Below are positions 30,469 to 39,288 of a DNA stretch of 64,000 nt, piece after piece (position 1 is the stretch's first letter; the number at the start of each line of letters is the position of its first letter). The DNA is from Bin52 sp965243345. Lineage in GTDB: Bacteria > Pseudomonadota > Alphaproteobacteria > Thalassobaculales > Thalassobaculaceae. Position numbers and translations under genes: made by a program. Below the pieces are notes generated by a model. That model did not search any database and was not told the DNA's origin. It was given only the letters and a program-made list of their open reading frames with translations. Location: the NCBI GenBank assembly GCA_965243345.1, contig CBDEUR010000003.1, positions 2,852,001-2,916,000 on the forward strand, in the 5' to 3' direction.

Positions 30469-30990
30469 TCATCTCCCCTGCGGTTTGGGCGTGGGCCGGG
30501 CGGCCGGCATGAACCGGACCGCCCCGCGGATGCGCCGCCTGGCGATGCGGTGGCAGTCGGGGTCGGTGCGGCTCCAGGGGCGCGCTCTGCGCGACAGCCA
30601 CGCACCGGAATCGGCAACGAACCCGTCCGCATAGGCGACGAAGTGATTGCCGGCGGAAATCGCCCAGGTCCCGGACGGCGCGGCGTCGAGGAAGGTGCCG
30701 AGCGTGACCGCGCGGAGTTGGTAGGGAAGTTCGGCGAAGATGCGCTCCCAGACCTCCTCGCGGCGGGCGTGGCGGCGTTCGCGGTGTTTCGGATGCCAGA
30801 GTGCGAAATCGGGAACGAAGCCGAACTCTTCGAGGGCGGCGGCGAGTTCGTCGGTGTAGACGCCGTTGACCGAGGGCCGGTCGAACAGGCGGCGGATGAC
30901 GGCGGCGGCCTCGTGTGTGGGCACGCCGGCGATCGCGGAAATCGCGGCGGGGCCGCACTTGGTAGCGCGGCCGGTGATCCGGTGAAGCAT
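30469..30990 (-). CDS. Papain-like cysteine-peptidase-fold protein, putative
   Basis: Product of 173 residues from MLHRITGRATKCGPAAISAI; the start follows GGAGGCCGCC. Cys12 in KCGPAAIS, His116 in SAGNHFVAYADG and Asp127 in FVADSG give the spacing and local sequence of a C39/papain-like triad. The rest is a short helical insert with HPKHRERRHARREEVWERIF. Small proteins of this kind occur in phages and plasmids. Activity is not demonstrated; it could be a peptidase, deamidase or a structural relative. It ends three bases before the start of the next gene. Confidence 0.55.
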   Translation of the reverse strand: MLHRITGRATKCGPAAISAIAGVPTHEAAAVIRRLFDRPSVNGVYTDELAAALEEFGFVPDFALWHPKHRERRHARREEVWERIFAELPYQLRAVTLGTFLDAAPSGTWAISAGNHFVAYADGFVADSGAWLSRRARPWSRTDPDCHRIARRRIRGAVRFMPAARPTPKPQGR

Positions 30991-31055
30991 GGCGGCCTCC
31001 GGGCTGGAAGGGCGTGGATGTACGGGTGCGGCCGCGGAGAGGCGCGACTGCGCGC

Positions 31056-31472
31056 TCAGTCGTCCTCTGGCCACATCACGGTGATGACGGGCTCATCGCT
31101 ATCGCCGGAACCGATCGCCACGATGGGGAAGTGCCTCCGAGGCGGCCGGTTGCTGTCGCGCAGGTCCTTGCGGATGTCGCGGACCAGGACGCACATCTTC
31201 ACGCGGTCGCTGTTCGAGGCGCGGAGCGCGTAATGGCGCGCCATCCAGAGCACGTCCCACAGACGCCCGGCCTCGTTCTGGAATCCCTGGTAGCCCTCGG
31301 GCAACGCGACGAGTCGCTCCCACACGGAGCGGGAGAGCGCGACGGGGATCTTGAAGCCGGCCTCGCGCGCGGTCTCGGAGACGTCGACGAGCACGCCGTC
31401 CTCGATAGCTTGGGCGCGCGTATAGGCGAACAGGACGGGGCCGAAGGGCTCGGCGGTGCGGGGATCGGGCAT
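31056..31472 (-). CDS. DUF6573 family protein
   Basis: Product of 138 residues from MPDPRTAEPFGPVLFAYTRA; the ATG follows GGAGGATTTCGCC. The pattern GVLVDVSETAREAGFKIPVA, then NEAGRLWDVLWMARHYALRA and a C-terminal FPIVAIGSGDSDEPVITVMW, fits DUF6573, a small family common on mobile elements of Proteobacteria. Function unknown. Its leader carries a REP-like palindrome (31505-31524) and resembles the leader of the GHKL gene. Confidence 0.7.
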   Translation of the reverse strand: MPDPRTAEPFGPVLFAYTRAQAIEDGVLVDVSETAREAGFKIPVALSRSVWERLVALPEGYQGFQNEAGRLWDVLWMARHYALRASNSDRVKMCVLVRDIRKDLRDSNRPPRRHFPIVAIGSGDSDEPVITVMWPEDD

Positions 31473-31504
31473 GGCGAAATCCTCCATGGGGTCGAACGGA
31501 AACG

Positions 31505-31524
31505 CCCCGGATCGGAGTCCGGGG
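31505..31524. repeat. REP-like palindrome in gene leader
   Basis: CCCCGGA, six bases, TCCGGGG, set within a wider CGCCCC / GGGGCG pair (31503-31508 and about 31573-31578). It lies 33-52 bases upstream of the DUF6573 start. Confidence 0.6.
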
Positions 31525-31612
31525 CAGGTTCCCGCCCCGCGAGCTCCTTGATCGGGTCCGGGACCGGCGGGACGGGGCGCTCTCTTGCAGCGCAGATGGG
31601 AAACCGGCCGGG

Positions 31613-31804
31613 TCAGCGGACCGCGGCCTCCGGCCCCGGGCCGGGCGGGCCGAGATCGACCGCGACGCGGCCGTGCTCCACGGTCACGGTGACGGTGCGC
31701 TCGGGCGGCATGAGCCAGAGCAGGTCGGTCCACACGGCATCGGCGATGGCGCGCTTCTGCGCCTCGTCGCTCGGGGCCTGCGGGATGGCGGCGGAGACGG
31801 TCAT
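31613..31804 (-). CDS. Small protein resembling the C-terminal segment of the neighbouring GHKL ATPase
   Basis: Product of 63 residues; the ATG follows GGGAGATCCCGCCC. KRAIADAVWTDLLWLMPPER and VTVTVEHGRVAVDLGPPGPG line up with SSIAEAVRRELMWLAPRGRA and IRIRRPDVTVTLAAAGPS at the end of the GHKL protein encoded just upstream (31896-33656). It looks like a stand-alone copy of that short domain. Role unknown; a competitor or partner of the larger protein is possible. Confidence 0.6.
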   Translation of the reverse strand: MTVSAAIPQAPSDEAQKRAIADAVWTDLLWLMPPERTVTVTVEHGRVAVDLGPPGPGPEAAVR

Positions 31805-31895
31805 GGGCGGGATCTCCCTCGATTGGATGGCGGAAACCGGCTCCGCCCGGCGGGGAGCGGAGATCGGCGTTGGTGGACGGACTGCCGGGGCGGGC

Positions 31896-33656
31896 CTATG
31901 ACGGCCCGGCGGCGGCGAGGGTCACGGTGACGTCGGGCCGGCGGATGCGGATGTCGATCGCGCGCCCGCGCGGCGCGAGCCACATGAGTTCGCGGCGGAC
32001 CGCCTCGGCGATCGAGGACCGGCAGGCCTCGTCGTCCGAGAGCAGCAGCCGGGTCGCGATGTGCAGCGCCTCCTCGTCGAAGCGGTTGCGCTGGGTCTCC
32101 CAGCTGTCGGCGTCCGCATCGTCGCTGAACGAGAAGAACCCGGCGCGCATGAGCCCGGCGAGCTCGTGCGGCTGGATCGCGCCGCCGGCGGCGACCAGCG
32201 GCAGGGCGTCGCCGACCCACGACCAGGCCTCGCCGGCGAAGGCGAGGTCTGCATCGAGGTCGATGATGCGCCCGACCCCCTTGCCGGCCCGCACGGTGAG
32301 GCTCATGCGGATCACGTCGGGACGCCGGGGAAGCGGCGCCTCCGGTGCGCCGGTGCGCTCGGGAACGGGGTACGTGTCGAGCGCATAGGGGCGGCGCTCG
32401 ACGGTCGCCTCGGTATGGATGCGCACGATCCGCTCGATGGCGTCGTACCAGGGGTAGCCTTCGAGCCTGCGGTCGGCCTCGAACAGGCGGGTTTCGATGC
32501 CGGCCCGCTCGGCGGCGCGCCAGAGCGCCTGCGCCTCGGGCGGTTCCGGATCGCAGACCATCGCCATGGCGTCGGCGCCCGCCGTGACCGGCCTCGGCGG
32601 ATCGCGCCAGTATTCGGAGTCCGCCACGCATGGGCGCCAGGGCCTGAGCATGGCCGGCGGCGGGGCGATGTCGATGCCGGCCTCGCGCGCCCGGGTCCAG
32701 TCTTGATAAGCGGGGCGCGGGTCGGGATCGGCGGCCATGGCGCGGTAGACGGCGAGCCGGGCGGCCGCGCGCATCTCCTTGAGGAAGGCGTTCTCGACCG
32801 CCTCCTTGCGAGCCGGCAGCACCAGCTCCAGGTCGGGGCAATCGTCGATGTCCGCGCGCACCGTCCAGGTGGCGCCATGAACGGTCTCGACCGCGGGCAG
32901 GCGCACCGGCAGGGTGAGGCCGTGGAAGTTGAGGTCGGGGTCGTTGTAGCCGTGCCGGCGGTCCTTGAAGACGCCGAAGGCGAGGCCGTGCCACGGTTCG
33001 GCATGGACGGCGCCGTCGAGGAAGGCCCGGCGCGGGAGCGCTTCCCCGGCGCGGGACCGGTCTTCGGTGCGATCCTCGAAGATCACCGGCAGCGGGTAGT
33101 GGCGCGCAGCGTTCTCCGCCGCGTTGCGGATCGCCGCAAGGGCTTCGGTTGCCACGAACGAAATCGACGTCCCATGAGGATACGGCGCGCTGTCTTCGGA
33201 GTAGATCGACGCCGCCTCTTCCCCCAGGAAATGCCCCGGCATCAGATCGACCCGCCAGCCCGGCAGGACCTCGCCGTCCTGCGAGCACGGTCGCGAGGAG
33301 ACGGCGCAGCCGCGGCGCGCGAGGCTGGCGAAGCCGAAGCCGGCGGCGTCCTCGCGCCGCACCAGCTCGTCGGACCAGCCGTTCTCGCCGAAGCTCAGCA
33401 GCAGGGCGGGATCGGCGATACCGGCGCCGTCGTCGGCGACGGTGACGTTGAATTGCGTCTCGGCGGCCGGGCGGGTGTTCTCGACGTTGGCACGCTCCAC
33501 CGAAATCCGCACCCGCGCGGCGTCGGCGCGGCGCGCGTTCTGCAACAGTTCGGTGAAGATCTCCGCCAGGGTGGCGGCATAGGTACGGGTGACGCGCTTC
33601 ACCGCGCTCTCGTGGATGCGGGCCCGGATCGTCCGGGGTTCGGTCGGATGGCTCAT
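31896..33656 (-). CDS. GHKL (Hsp90-like) ATPase
   Basis: Product of 586 residues from MSHPTEPRTIRARIHESAVK, start after GGAGGACATCGCCC. The ATP site is visible: EIFTELLQNARRADAARVRI (N-box Glu/Asn) and VTVADDGAGIADPALLLSFG (DxGxG), then GFGFASLARRG. The centre and C-terminus have no named motif; the end carries a short beta/helix segment also found in 31613-31804. GHKL proteins of this shape, unlike sensor kinases, are found in plasmid backbones and some defence systems. No histidine phosphorylation domain or membrane segment is present. Confidence 0.75.
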   Translation of the reverse strand: MSHPTEPRTIRARIHESAVKRVTRTYAATLAEIFTELLQNARRADAARVRISVERANVENTRPAAETQFNVTVADDGAGIADPALLLSFGENGWSDELVRREDAAGFGFASLARRGCAVSSRPCSQDGEVLPGWRVDLMPGHFLGEEAASIYSEDSAPYPHGTSISFVATEALAAIRNAAENAARHYPLPVIFEDRTEDRSRAGEALPRRAFLDGAVHAEPWHGLAFGVFKDRRHGYNDPDLNFHGLTLPVRLPAVETVHGATWTVRADIDDCPDLELVLPARKEAVENAFLKEMRAAARLAVYRAMAADPDPRPAYQDWTRAREAGIDIAPPPAMLRPWRPCVADSEYWRDPPRPVTAGADAMAMVCDPEPPEAQALWRAAERAGIETRLFEADRRLEGYPWYDAIERIVRIHTEATVERRPYALDTYPVPERTGAPEAPLPRRPDVIRMSLTVRAGKGVGRIIDLDADLAFAGEAWSWVGDALPLVAAGGAIQPHELAGLMRAGFFSFSDDADADSWETQRNRFDEEALHIATRLLLSDDEACRSSIAEAVRRELMWLAPRGRAIDIRIRRPDVTVTLAAAGPS

Positions 33657-33690
33657 GGGCGATGTCCTCCATCGATCGTGGAAACGGAAA

Positions 33691-33768
33691 CGCCCCGCCG
33701 GCCTGCCCCGGCTCCCGGATCGGGTCCGGGACAGGCTCGTGAGCCGGGGGCAGTGCGCCGGCGGGGCG
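33691..33768. repeat. 78-bp nested hairpin between parB and GHKL genes
   Basis: Perfect arms CGCCCCGCCGGC (33691-33702) and GCCGGCGGGGCG (33757-33768) enclose CCCCGGCTC (33706-33714) and GAGCCGGGG (33741-33749), which enclose the REP-like CCCGGA / TCCGGG (33714-33730). It fills the gap between the two genes. Confidence 0.85.
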
Positions 33769-33790
33769 CTGGTAGCCGGGTTGGCGGCGG

Positions 33791-36124
33791 TCAGTGGACT
33801 CGGCGCAGGAACTCGGGAATCGCCATCGGATCGGGCGCCGCATCGTGGCCGTTCACCGGCGCCGGCGGCGCGATGCCGTCGGGACCGGCGATGTCCGAAC
33901 CCGTTTCCCCGTCGGCGGGCGCGGGGGCGGCCTCCGCCGGCGGATCGGCGGGGACGTCCGCGGTCTGGGTCGGAACCGCTTCTCCCTCGGCCGCGGAGGC
34001 CGCGTCCCCGGAGCCAGCCTCCGCTCCCTGCGCGACCCCGGCGGTATCGCCACCCGCATCCCCGTCGACTCCGCCGGTATCGAACGCCGCGAAACCGGGC
34101 GGCATCCAGGCGAGCGCCGCCGCATGCGCATCGGGGCCGATCCCGACCGGGCGATCGCCCGCCGCGAATGCGGCCTCCATCGCTTCGGCCAGCGCCGGCT
34201 TCTTGTACTTCGAGCGCGCCGCCGCCCAGGCGACGCCGAACACCGTGCGCGCGATGTCGAGCACGCGGCCCTTGTTGATGCGCGACCACAGCATGTCGGC
34301 GGTCGGGCGGACATGCTTCGCGAAGTCGATGTCGAGCCGGGCGACGGTGGCTTCGAGCTCGGGCCGTGCCTGGGGCTCGAAGGCGAGCTGGCCCTTCACC
34401 GTGCGCGCGACGCAAGCCGCGAACAGCGCCTCCTTCTCGGCCTGCGGCAACGCCCGCAAGGCGGCGAAGGACTCGCCGTCGTCGTCGATCGTGAGCCAGT
34501 CGAGCGACAGGTGGGAGCGGTCCTCCAGCATCGCCTCGCCCGGAGACCAGGCCGCGAAATCGGCGTCGTTCATCCGGGTGTTGGGCCGGTCCGGGGTCTC
34601 CTTGACCGCGATATCGAGGGCGTGGACGTGATAGCCCGGCGCGAACACGGCGCGGCCCATCTGGAACAGCGCGAGGTCGAAGGCGGCCTCGAAGTCGCCG
34701 GCGAGATGCGCCTTGACCAGAGCCGTGCGGATCGAGCGCAGATCGTCGGCGAGACCGATGCCGACCCCGGCCTCCTTGCGCGCCTCGGCCTCGCGGTCCC
34801 TCGGTCCCGCCACGGGCTGGGTGACGGACTGTCCCGGGACGTGAACGCCATGGCCCGCGGCGTCCGGGTCGCGGCCGTTGCCTGCCTGCACCGCCGTGCC
34901 GGCCTCCCCGGCATTGTCTTCCGGCTTCGGCATGTCCTCGGGCCGGACCAGGCCGGAGATGACCTGGAGCCTGCCGTCATGGCCGACGGTGGCGATGCAG
35001 CCGGCGATCCGGAAATCCTCCGGGCTGAACACGGCGCGGCCCTCGACCGCATGGTCGATCTCGGTCAGACGGGTCTCGATCCCCTGGGCCTCGGTCTCGA
35101 CCTCCTCGGTCCAGGCGTCCTCGTCGAGATCTTCGATCTCGACGAGGCGGGTCTGGAGCCGCGCGATCTCCGCCTGCTCGTCGTCGGTCGGCTCGCCGGG
35201 GCGGGGATGGACGCGCCCGAGATGCGCCGTCGCCTTCCAGTCGACCTCGACCATGGCGGCGGCCCACTTCCAGCGGGTCGCGAGCTCGTCGGTGAAGGGC
35301 CGCAGCTTCGTCATGGCGAGATTGTGGAGAAGCACCGGATCGTCGAACCAGACCCCGCTCTCGTCGTCCCTCGAGAAGAGGTCGCGCAGCACCTGGCCGC
35401 CGGCGGCTTCGTAGTCCTCGATGCCGACGAAACGGGCGACGCCGGCCGTGCCCGGCACCCGCTCCTCGGTCAGCATGCGCTTCACCTGCCAGGCCGAGGG
35501 GCGGTAGCCCTGGCCGGCGACCTGCTCCCAGACCGCCATCTGCCGGGCGCGGTCGCCGGTGACGGTGAAGGCCTTCAGCACGTCGAGGTCGATCTCGCCC
35601 GCCCGGTAGGCGTCCAGCAGCTCCGGCGCGACATGGCCGAGGCTGAGGCGCTGCTCGACGGTGCGTTCCGACACTCCGAAGCGCGCGGCGATCGAGGCGA
35701 CCGTCTGGCCGGCATCGGCGAGCTTGGCGAACGCGACCACCTGGTCGGCCGGGTGCATGGCGATGCGGATGACGTTCTCGGCCAGCGACAGCTCGGCGGG
35801 CTCGACGTCGCCGGACCTGACCTGGCAAGGCACGGGATGGTCGAAGTCGAACACCTTGTCCTCGACCAGCGCCTGCATGGCCTTGAGGCGGCGGCCGCCC
35901 GCGACCACGGCATAGCGTTCGTTGCCGTCATCGTCGGGATCGGCGGCGCGGACGACCAGGTTCTCCAGCAGGCCGAGGGCGGCGATCGAGGCCTTGAGCT
36001 CGGCGTCGGCCTGGGCATCGGGCGGGGTCTTGCGGACGTTCTCGGGCGCGAGCGCGAGGCGGGAAAGCGGGATCTCCCGGATGAGCGGCTCGGCGGTATC
36101 GGCCCGGGGAGCGATGAAGTTCAT
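33791..36124 (-). CDS. parB: Large ParB/RepB/Spo0J-family partition protein
   Basis: Product of 777 residues, more than twice a normal ParB. The ATG follows GGAGACCGCC. The N-terminal CTPase/ParB core is clear: IPLSRLALAPENVRKTPPDA, YAVVAGGRRLKAMQALVEDK, ELSLAENVIRIAMHPADQVV (ENV box), and a helix-turn-helix VASIAARFGVSERTVEQRLS. The long C-terminal half is helical with an acidic linker and a Pro/Ala/Asp-rich tail. No ParA partner is in the window. It should bind parS-like sites and help partition or regulate the element; the large extension is typical of plasmid/ICE ParB-like proteins. Confidence 0.88.
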   Translation of the reverse strand: MNFIAPRADTAEPLIREIPLSRLALAPENVRKTPPDAQADAELKASIAALGLLENLVVRAADPDDDGNERYAVVAGGRRLKAMQALVEDKVFDFDHPVPCQVRSGDVEPAELSLAENVIRIAMHPADQVVAFAKLADAGQTVASIAARFGVSERTVEQRLSLGHVAPELLDAYRAGEIDLDVLKAFTVTGDRARQMAVWEQVAGQGYRPSAWQVKRMLTEERVPGTAGVARFVGIEDYEAAGGQVLRDLFSRDDESGVWFDDPVLLHNLAMTKLRPFTDELATRWKWAAAMVEVDWKATAHLGRVHPRPGEPTDDEQAEIARLQTRLVEIEDLDEDAWTEEVETEAQGIETRLTEIDHAVEGRAVFSPEDFRIAGCIATVGHDGRLQVISGLVRPEDMPKPEDNAGEAGTAVQAGNGRDPDAAGHGVHVPGQSVTQPVAGPRDREAEARKEAGVGIGLADDLRSIRTALVKAHLAGDFEAAFDLALFQMGRAVFAPGYHVHALDIAVKETPDRPNTRMNDADFAAWSPGEAMLEDRSHLSLDWLTIDDDGESFAALRALPQAEKEALFAACVARTVKGQLAFEPQARPELEATVARLDIDFAKHVRPTADMLWSRINKGRVLDIARTVFGVAWAAARSKYKKPALAEAMEAAFAAGDRPVGIGPDAHAAALAWMPPGFAAFDTGGVDGDAGGDTAGVAQGAEAGSGDAASAAEGEAVPTQTADVPADPPAEAAPAPADGETGSDIAGPDGIAPPAPVNGHDAAPDPMAIPEFLRRVH

Positions 36125-36408
36125 GGCGGTCTCCATGGAAGGTTGCTTGCGTGCGGCGCGGCCGGCTCCCGCCGCCCGCCGCCGCATCCGCTTCCGAACC
36201 GCCCTCCTCAACCTCCGGACGGCGCGCCGCGAGGCGCCGGCGACCGGGACGGGCTGGCGGCGTTGCGGAAAGGTGGGATGAAGCGGGGGAAGCGGCGGGC
36301 GGGCGCCGAGCGGCTTGCCTGCGCGGCAATTGCGGCGGCTGCTCTCCGGGAGCGCGGGGGTCGATTACCGGTCGGCGGAGATCGCGGCTCCGCTGGCGAT
36401 GCGGCCGG
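36125..36408. other. Interval between parB and toxin gene
   Basis: 284 bases of GC-rich sequence containing the parB ribosome site at its left edge. No gene, terminator or clear parS site was recognised. Confidence 0.4.
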
Positions 36409-36690
36409 TCAGAGGCCGAGTTCGCTGTGCGAGCCGAGGCGCACCAGATCGAGGTGTTCGGTGTCGGGCTTGCGGTAGATCAGCACCAGGTCGGGCCGGA
36501 CATGGCAGTCCCGGTGGTCCTTCCATTGCCCGCCAAGCGCGTGGTCACGATGGCGCGGCGCCAGCGGCCGGTCTTCCGCCAACTCGGCCACGACACCGGC
36601 AAGCTCGTCATCGACGGTCCTGGCGAAGCGGCCTCTTCTCTCGCGCCTGTAGTCCCGTTTGAAGGCCGCGGTCCGCCTAATCCTCCGCAT
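36409..36690 (-). CDS. yafQ: YafQ-type RelE/ParE-superfamily toxin
   Basis: Product of 93 residues: MRRIRRTAAFKRDYRRERRG opens the fold; LAPRHRDHALGGQWKDHRDC and HVRPDLVLIYRKPDTEHLDL carry the conserved WKdxRdCHvrPDlvLiY block of YafQ. These are ribosome-dependent mRNA endonucleases with a C-terminal catalytic His. The first 14 bases overlap the antitoxin gene, so expression is coupled. Ends LVRLGSHSELGL, matching the family's LGSHSdLF end. Confidence 0.9.
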   Translation of the reverse strand: MRRIRRTAAFKRDYRRERRGRFARTVDDELAGVVAELAEDRPLAPRHRDHALGGQWKDHRDCHVRPDLVLIYRKPDTEHLDLVRLGSHSELGL

Positions 36691-36934
36691 GGAGGTCGGC
36701 CATCAGGCCGTCGACGTCGCCGACCGTGACCAGCTCGCCCCGCCGCGCGGCCTCCATCGCCGCGACGGTCTCGGCGTTCGGCACCAGGGGCTCGAAGGGC
36801 AGGCGCTTCTCGGCCGCGATCCGCACCATCATCAGGCGGAAGGCATCCGAGACGGTGAGGCCGATCGCGTCGAGCACGGCGGTCGCCTCCTGCTTGGTCT
36901 TCTCGTCGATGCGGGCGCGAACGACGGTGCTCAT
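36677..36934 (-). CDS. dinJ: DinJ/RelB-type antitoxin
   Basis: Product of 85 residues. MSTVVRARIDEKTKQEATAV and LDAIGLTVSDAFRLMMVRIA form the ribbon-helix-helix DNA-binding part; the tail (VGDVDGLMADLHAED) wraps the toxin. Antitoxin-first order and 14-base overlap with yafQ are typical. It probably represses its own promoter in 36935-36975, where the sequence becomes AT-richer. Confidence 0.9.
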   Translation of the reverse strand: MSTVVRARIDEKTKQEATAVLDAIGLTVSDAFRLMMVRIAAEKRLPFEPLVPNAETVAAMEAARRGELVTVGDVDGLMADLHAED

Positions 36935-37008
36935 GCCTCGATCCTCCTCATTGGGCTACAATGTAGCCTCGTCGGGTGAGCGGTGTCCATGCCGCCGGTA
37001 GCAGCCGA

Positions 37009-38352
37009 TCACGCCGCCGCGATGTCGATGCGCTCGCCCCAGGGCTCGCGGTTCCAGTCGCCGGGCGGCTCTCCATGGTTGACCCAGAGCACGGGAAAGA
37101 GCGGCTCCGTCTCGGGATAGCGCGAGCACTCCATGTCGGTGAGGTAGAGGCAGACGCCGGGCTGGACGTCGTGTTCTTCCAGCCAGGCGAAACCCGGCCG
37201 GAAATCCGTGCCGCCCCGTCCCCTGACGACGATCTCGTCGGGAAGATCGCCGGCGGCGTATTCGGCGGCGTCCCGCACCGCGGTGTCGACCTGGAGCAGG
37301 ATGACGCGCTCGGGCTCGATCTCGGCCGCGACCTCGCGCACCTCCGACCAGAAGGCGGCGAGCGTCTCGGCCGGCAGTGAACCCGACGTGTCGATCAACA
37401 CCGCGATCGCATCGATGCCTTCCGAGCGGATCGAGGGCAGATAGAGGCCGGAGTCGATGAAGCGCCGGTTGGGCACGCTCCAGCTGTAATCGCGCTTGGC
37501 GGCGTCGGTCATGAAGCGGCGCAGCAGCGTTCGCCAGTCGACCGTCGAGGCGTGGGCGCCGCGCACGGTCTCCTCGACGGCGCCCGGCATCCGGCCCTCG
37601 GCCTTGGCGAGACTCGCGGCCTGGTGCATGGCCTCGTCCCAGGCCTGTTCCTCGGCGGCGATATCCCGCGCGGGCGGGCTGCTCCCGGAGTCTTCGCCAT
37701 CGCCCCCGCCGCCGGCCGGGGCGTCCATGACCTCGCCGGTGCCGGCGGGATCGCAGCTCGACGGCGCGTCGCCAGCATCGTCCTGGCCGAGGTCATCCGA
37801 ATCCAGGCCGGCGCCGGGATCGGCAGAATCGCCTTCGCCATCGCCGCCATCGGGCGACGGATCGTCTTCACCGGCATCGGCACCGGCACCACCGGCATCG
37901 CCGCTACCGGGGGAAGGATCGCCGGCATCGCCGGACTGGTCCGACTCGGGCTCCGGCAGCCGTTCGTAGGCCTGCTCGACGCTGATCCCGTCCCACGCCT
38001 CGGCCTCGGGCGGAAGGGTGAAGCCGGCGTCGCGCAGCAGGCCGTGGGTCACCAGCTGCGAGGCGCGCTGCCAGCGTTCGGGATCGCGCTCGCCGCGCCG
38101 CGTGTGGTGCTTGAGCGCGCAGGCCAGCACCACCCGCGCGATCGCCGTCTCGACGGCATGGGCGTCCGTCTCCGCGACCCATTCGGGCGCATAGCGGATC
38201 TCCCGCCCGTCGCTCGCCAGCGTCTCCCGGCCGGCATCGGCGCGGATCGGTAGCCGGAGCGCGAGCGAGCCGAAGAAGGGCTGCTCGCGCAGCAGCGCCG
38301 TGACGCAGCGGCTGACCCGCTCGGCGGACTCCCGCTGCGCGCGCCCGGCCAT
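37009..38352 (-). CDS. VWA-domain protein with DUF2201-like N-terminus
   Basis: Product of 447 residues; the ATG shares its A with the TGA of the upstream gene (38352). The N-terminal ~130 residues are DUF2201-like but show no HExxH (ACALKHHTRRGERD at the expected place). A long acidic, Gly/Ser-rich linker spans about 140-225. The C-terminal domain has a MIDAS: IAVLIDTSGSLPAE, GRGGTDFRPGF and YLTDMECSRYPE. Such VWA proteins work with MoxR-type ATPases in metal-dependent assembly or remodelling of partners. The partner ATPase is encoded two genes upstream at 39289-40314. Confidence 0.82.
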   Translation of the reverse strand: MAGRAQRESAERVSRCVTALLREQPFFGSLALRLPIRADAGRETLASDGREIRYAPEWVAETDAHAVETAIARVVLACALKHHTRRGERDPERWQRASQLVTHGLLRDAGFTLPPEAEAWDGISVEQAYERLPEPESDQSGDAGDPSPGSGDAGGAGADAGEDDPSPDGGDGEGDSADPGAGLDSDDLGQDDAGDAPSSCDPAGTGEVMDAPAGGGGDGEDSGSSPPARDIAAEEQAWDEAMHQAASLAKAEGRMPGAVEETVRGAHASTVDWRTLLRRFMTDAAKRDYSWSVPNRRFIDSGLYLPSIRSEGIDAIAVLIDTSGSLPAETLAAFWSEVREVAAEIEPERVILLQVDTAVRDAAEYAAGDLPDEIVVRGRGGTDFRPGFAWLEEHDVQPGVCLYLTDMECSRYPETEPLFPVLWVNHGEPPGDWNREPWGERIDIAAA

Positions 38353-39263
38353 CACGCCGCCTCCCGTGCCGGTTCGTCGGCGGTGCCGGCCCCCGGCGCG
38401 AAATACCCCGCGAACCGCTCCTTCAGCGCATCCGCCTCGCGCTTGACGCTGGCGCGGGCGACGGGATCGAACGACTTGGACGGCCTGAGCGCATCCGGCT
38501 CGACGCTCGCGATCTTCTCCTTCACCTGGCCGCAGAGCTGGGCGAGCGTCTCGTCGCCGAAGATGTTGAGCCGCGGCACGATGTCGACCAGCTCGCGGAT
38601 GTTGCCGATCATCGAATCCCGGAAGACCAGCGGCTTGCCTTCGTCGTCCTCGCGCAGGCGTTCGGACACCCGCTCGACCGCCTCGCCGAGACGGCGGTAG
38701 AGGTCACCCACCGCATCGTGCAGCCGCTCCTCGATCTGGCGCTCGATGTCGCGCTTCACCCGGTCGGTGTCGTCGGAGGCGAGCTTGGCCATGAAATGAT
38801 CCGCATCCGGCACCGGGATGATCCGGTAGCGCATGCCGAATTTACCGTGCAGGTCCTCCTTCGAGGGATACTCGACGATGCGGAACAGCTTGCCGAGGTC
38901 GAGCCGGGCCTTGTCGATATTGTCCTCGTAGTCCTCGATGAAGCGGGCGCGCTCGCGGATCATGCGCTCGCGGAGACCGTCCATCAGTTCCGTGTAGCGC
39001 TCGTAGTTGGCGACGGGGAGAAGGCGGCTTCCCTGGTCGTCCCAGGGCAGGGATTGGGCGTAGTGGGCCGTGCGCGCCGCGCTCATGGTGGAGTTGATCG
39101 CGGCAAACGCGGTTCGGGGCAGCAGGCACTTGTTGTAGCGGCCGGCGGCGGTGCTGGCCTCGTGATGGACCGCGACATGGGTCGAGGCCTGGCGGTCGTA
39201 GAGCCGGCCCGACCAGGCGGTGATCCTGAGACTGACCAGCATGGCGTCGTGGGTGAGGTTCAT
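38352..39263 (-). CDS. DUF3150 domain protein
   Basis: Product of 303 residues from MNLTHDAMLVSLRITAWSGR. Includes STHVAVHHEASTAAGRYNKC, QSLPWDDQGSRLLPVANYER and a long helical region with IERQIEERLHDAVGDLYRRL. DUF3150 proteins are found in phages and plasmids between MoxR-type ATPases and VWA proteins, the order here. Molecular role unknown; an adaptor linking ATPase and VWA protein is a reasonable guess. TGATG overlap with the VWA gene indicates translational coupling. Confidence 0.8.
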   Translation of the reverse strand: MNLTHDAMLVSLRITAWSGRLYDRQASTHVAVHHEASTAAGRYNKCLLPRTAFAAINSTMSAARTAHYAQSLPWDDQGSRLLPVANYERYTELMDGLRERMIRERARFIEDYEDNIDKARLDLGKLFRIVEYPSKEDLHGKFGMRYRIIPVPDADHFMAKLASDDTDRVKRDIERQIEERLHDAVGDLYRRLGEAVERVSERLREDDEGKPLVFRDSMIGNIRELVDIVPRLNIFGDETLAQLCGQVKEKIASVEPDALRPSKSFDPVARASVKREADALKERFAGYFAPGAGTADEPAREAA

Positions 39264-39288
39264 GGGGCGTATTCTCCCGATGGGGGTG

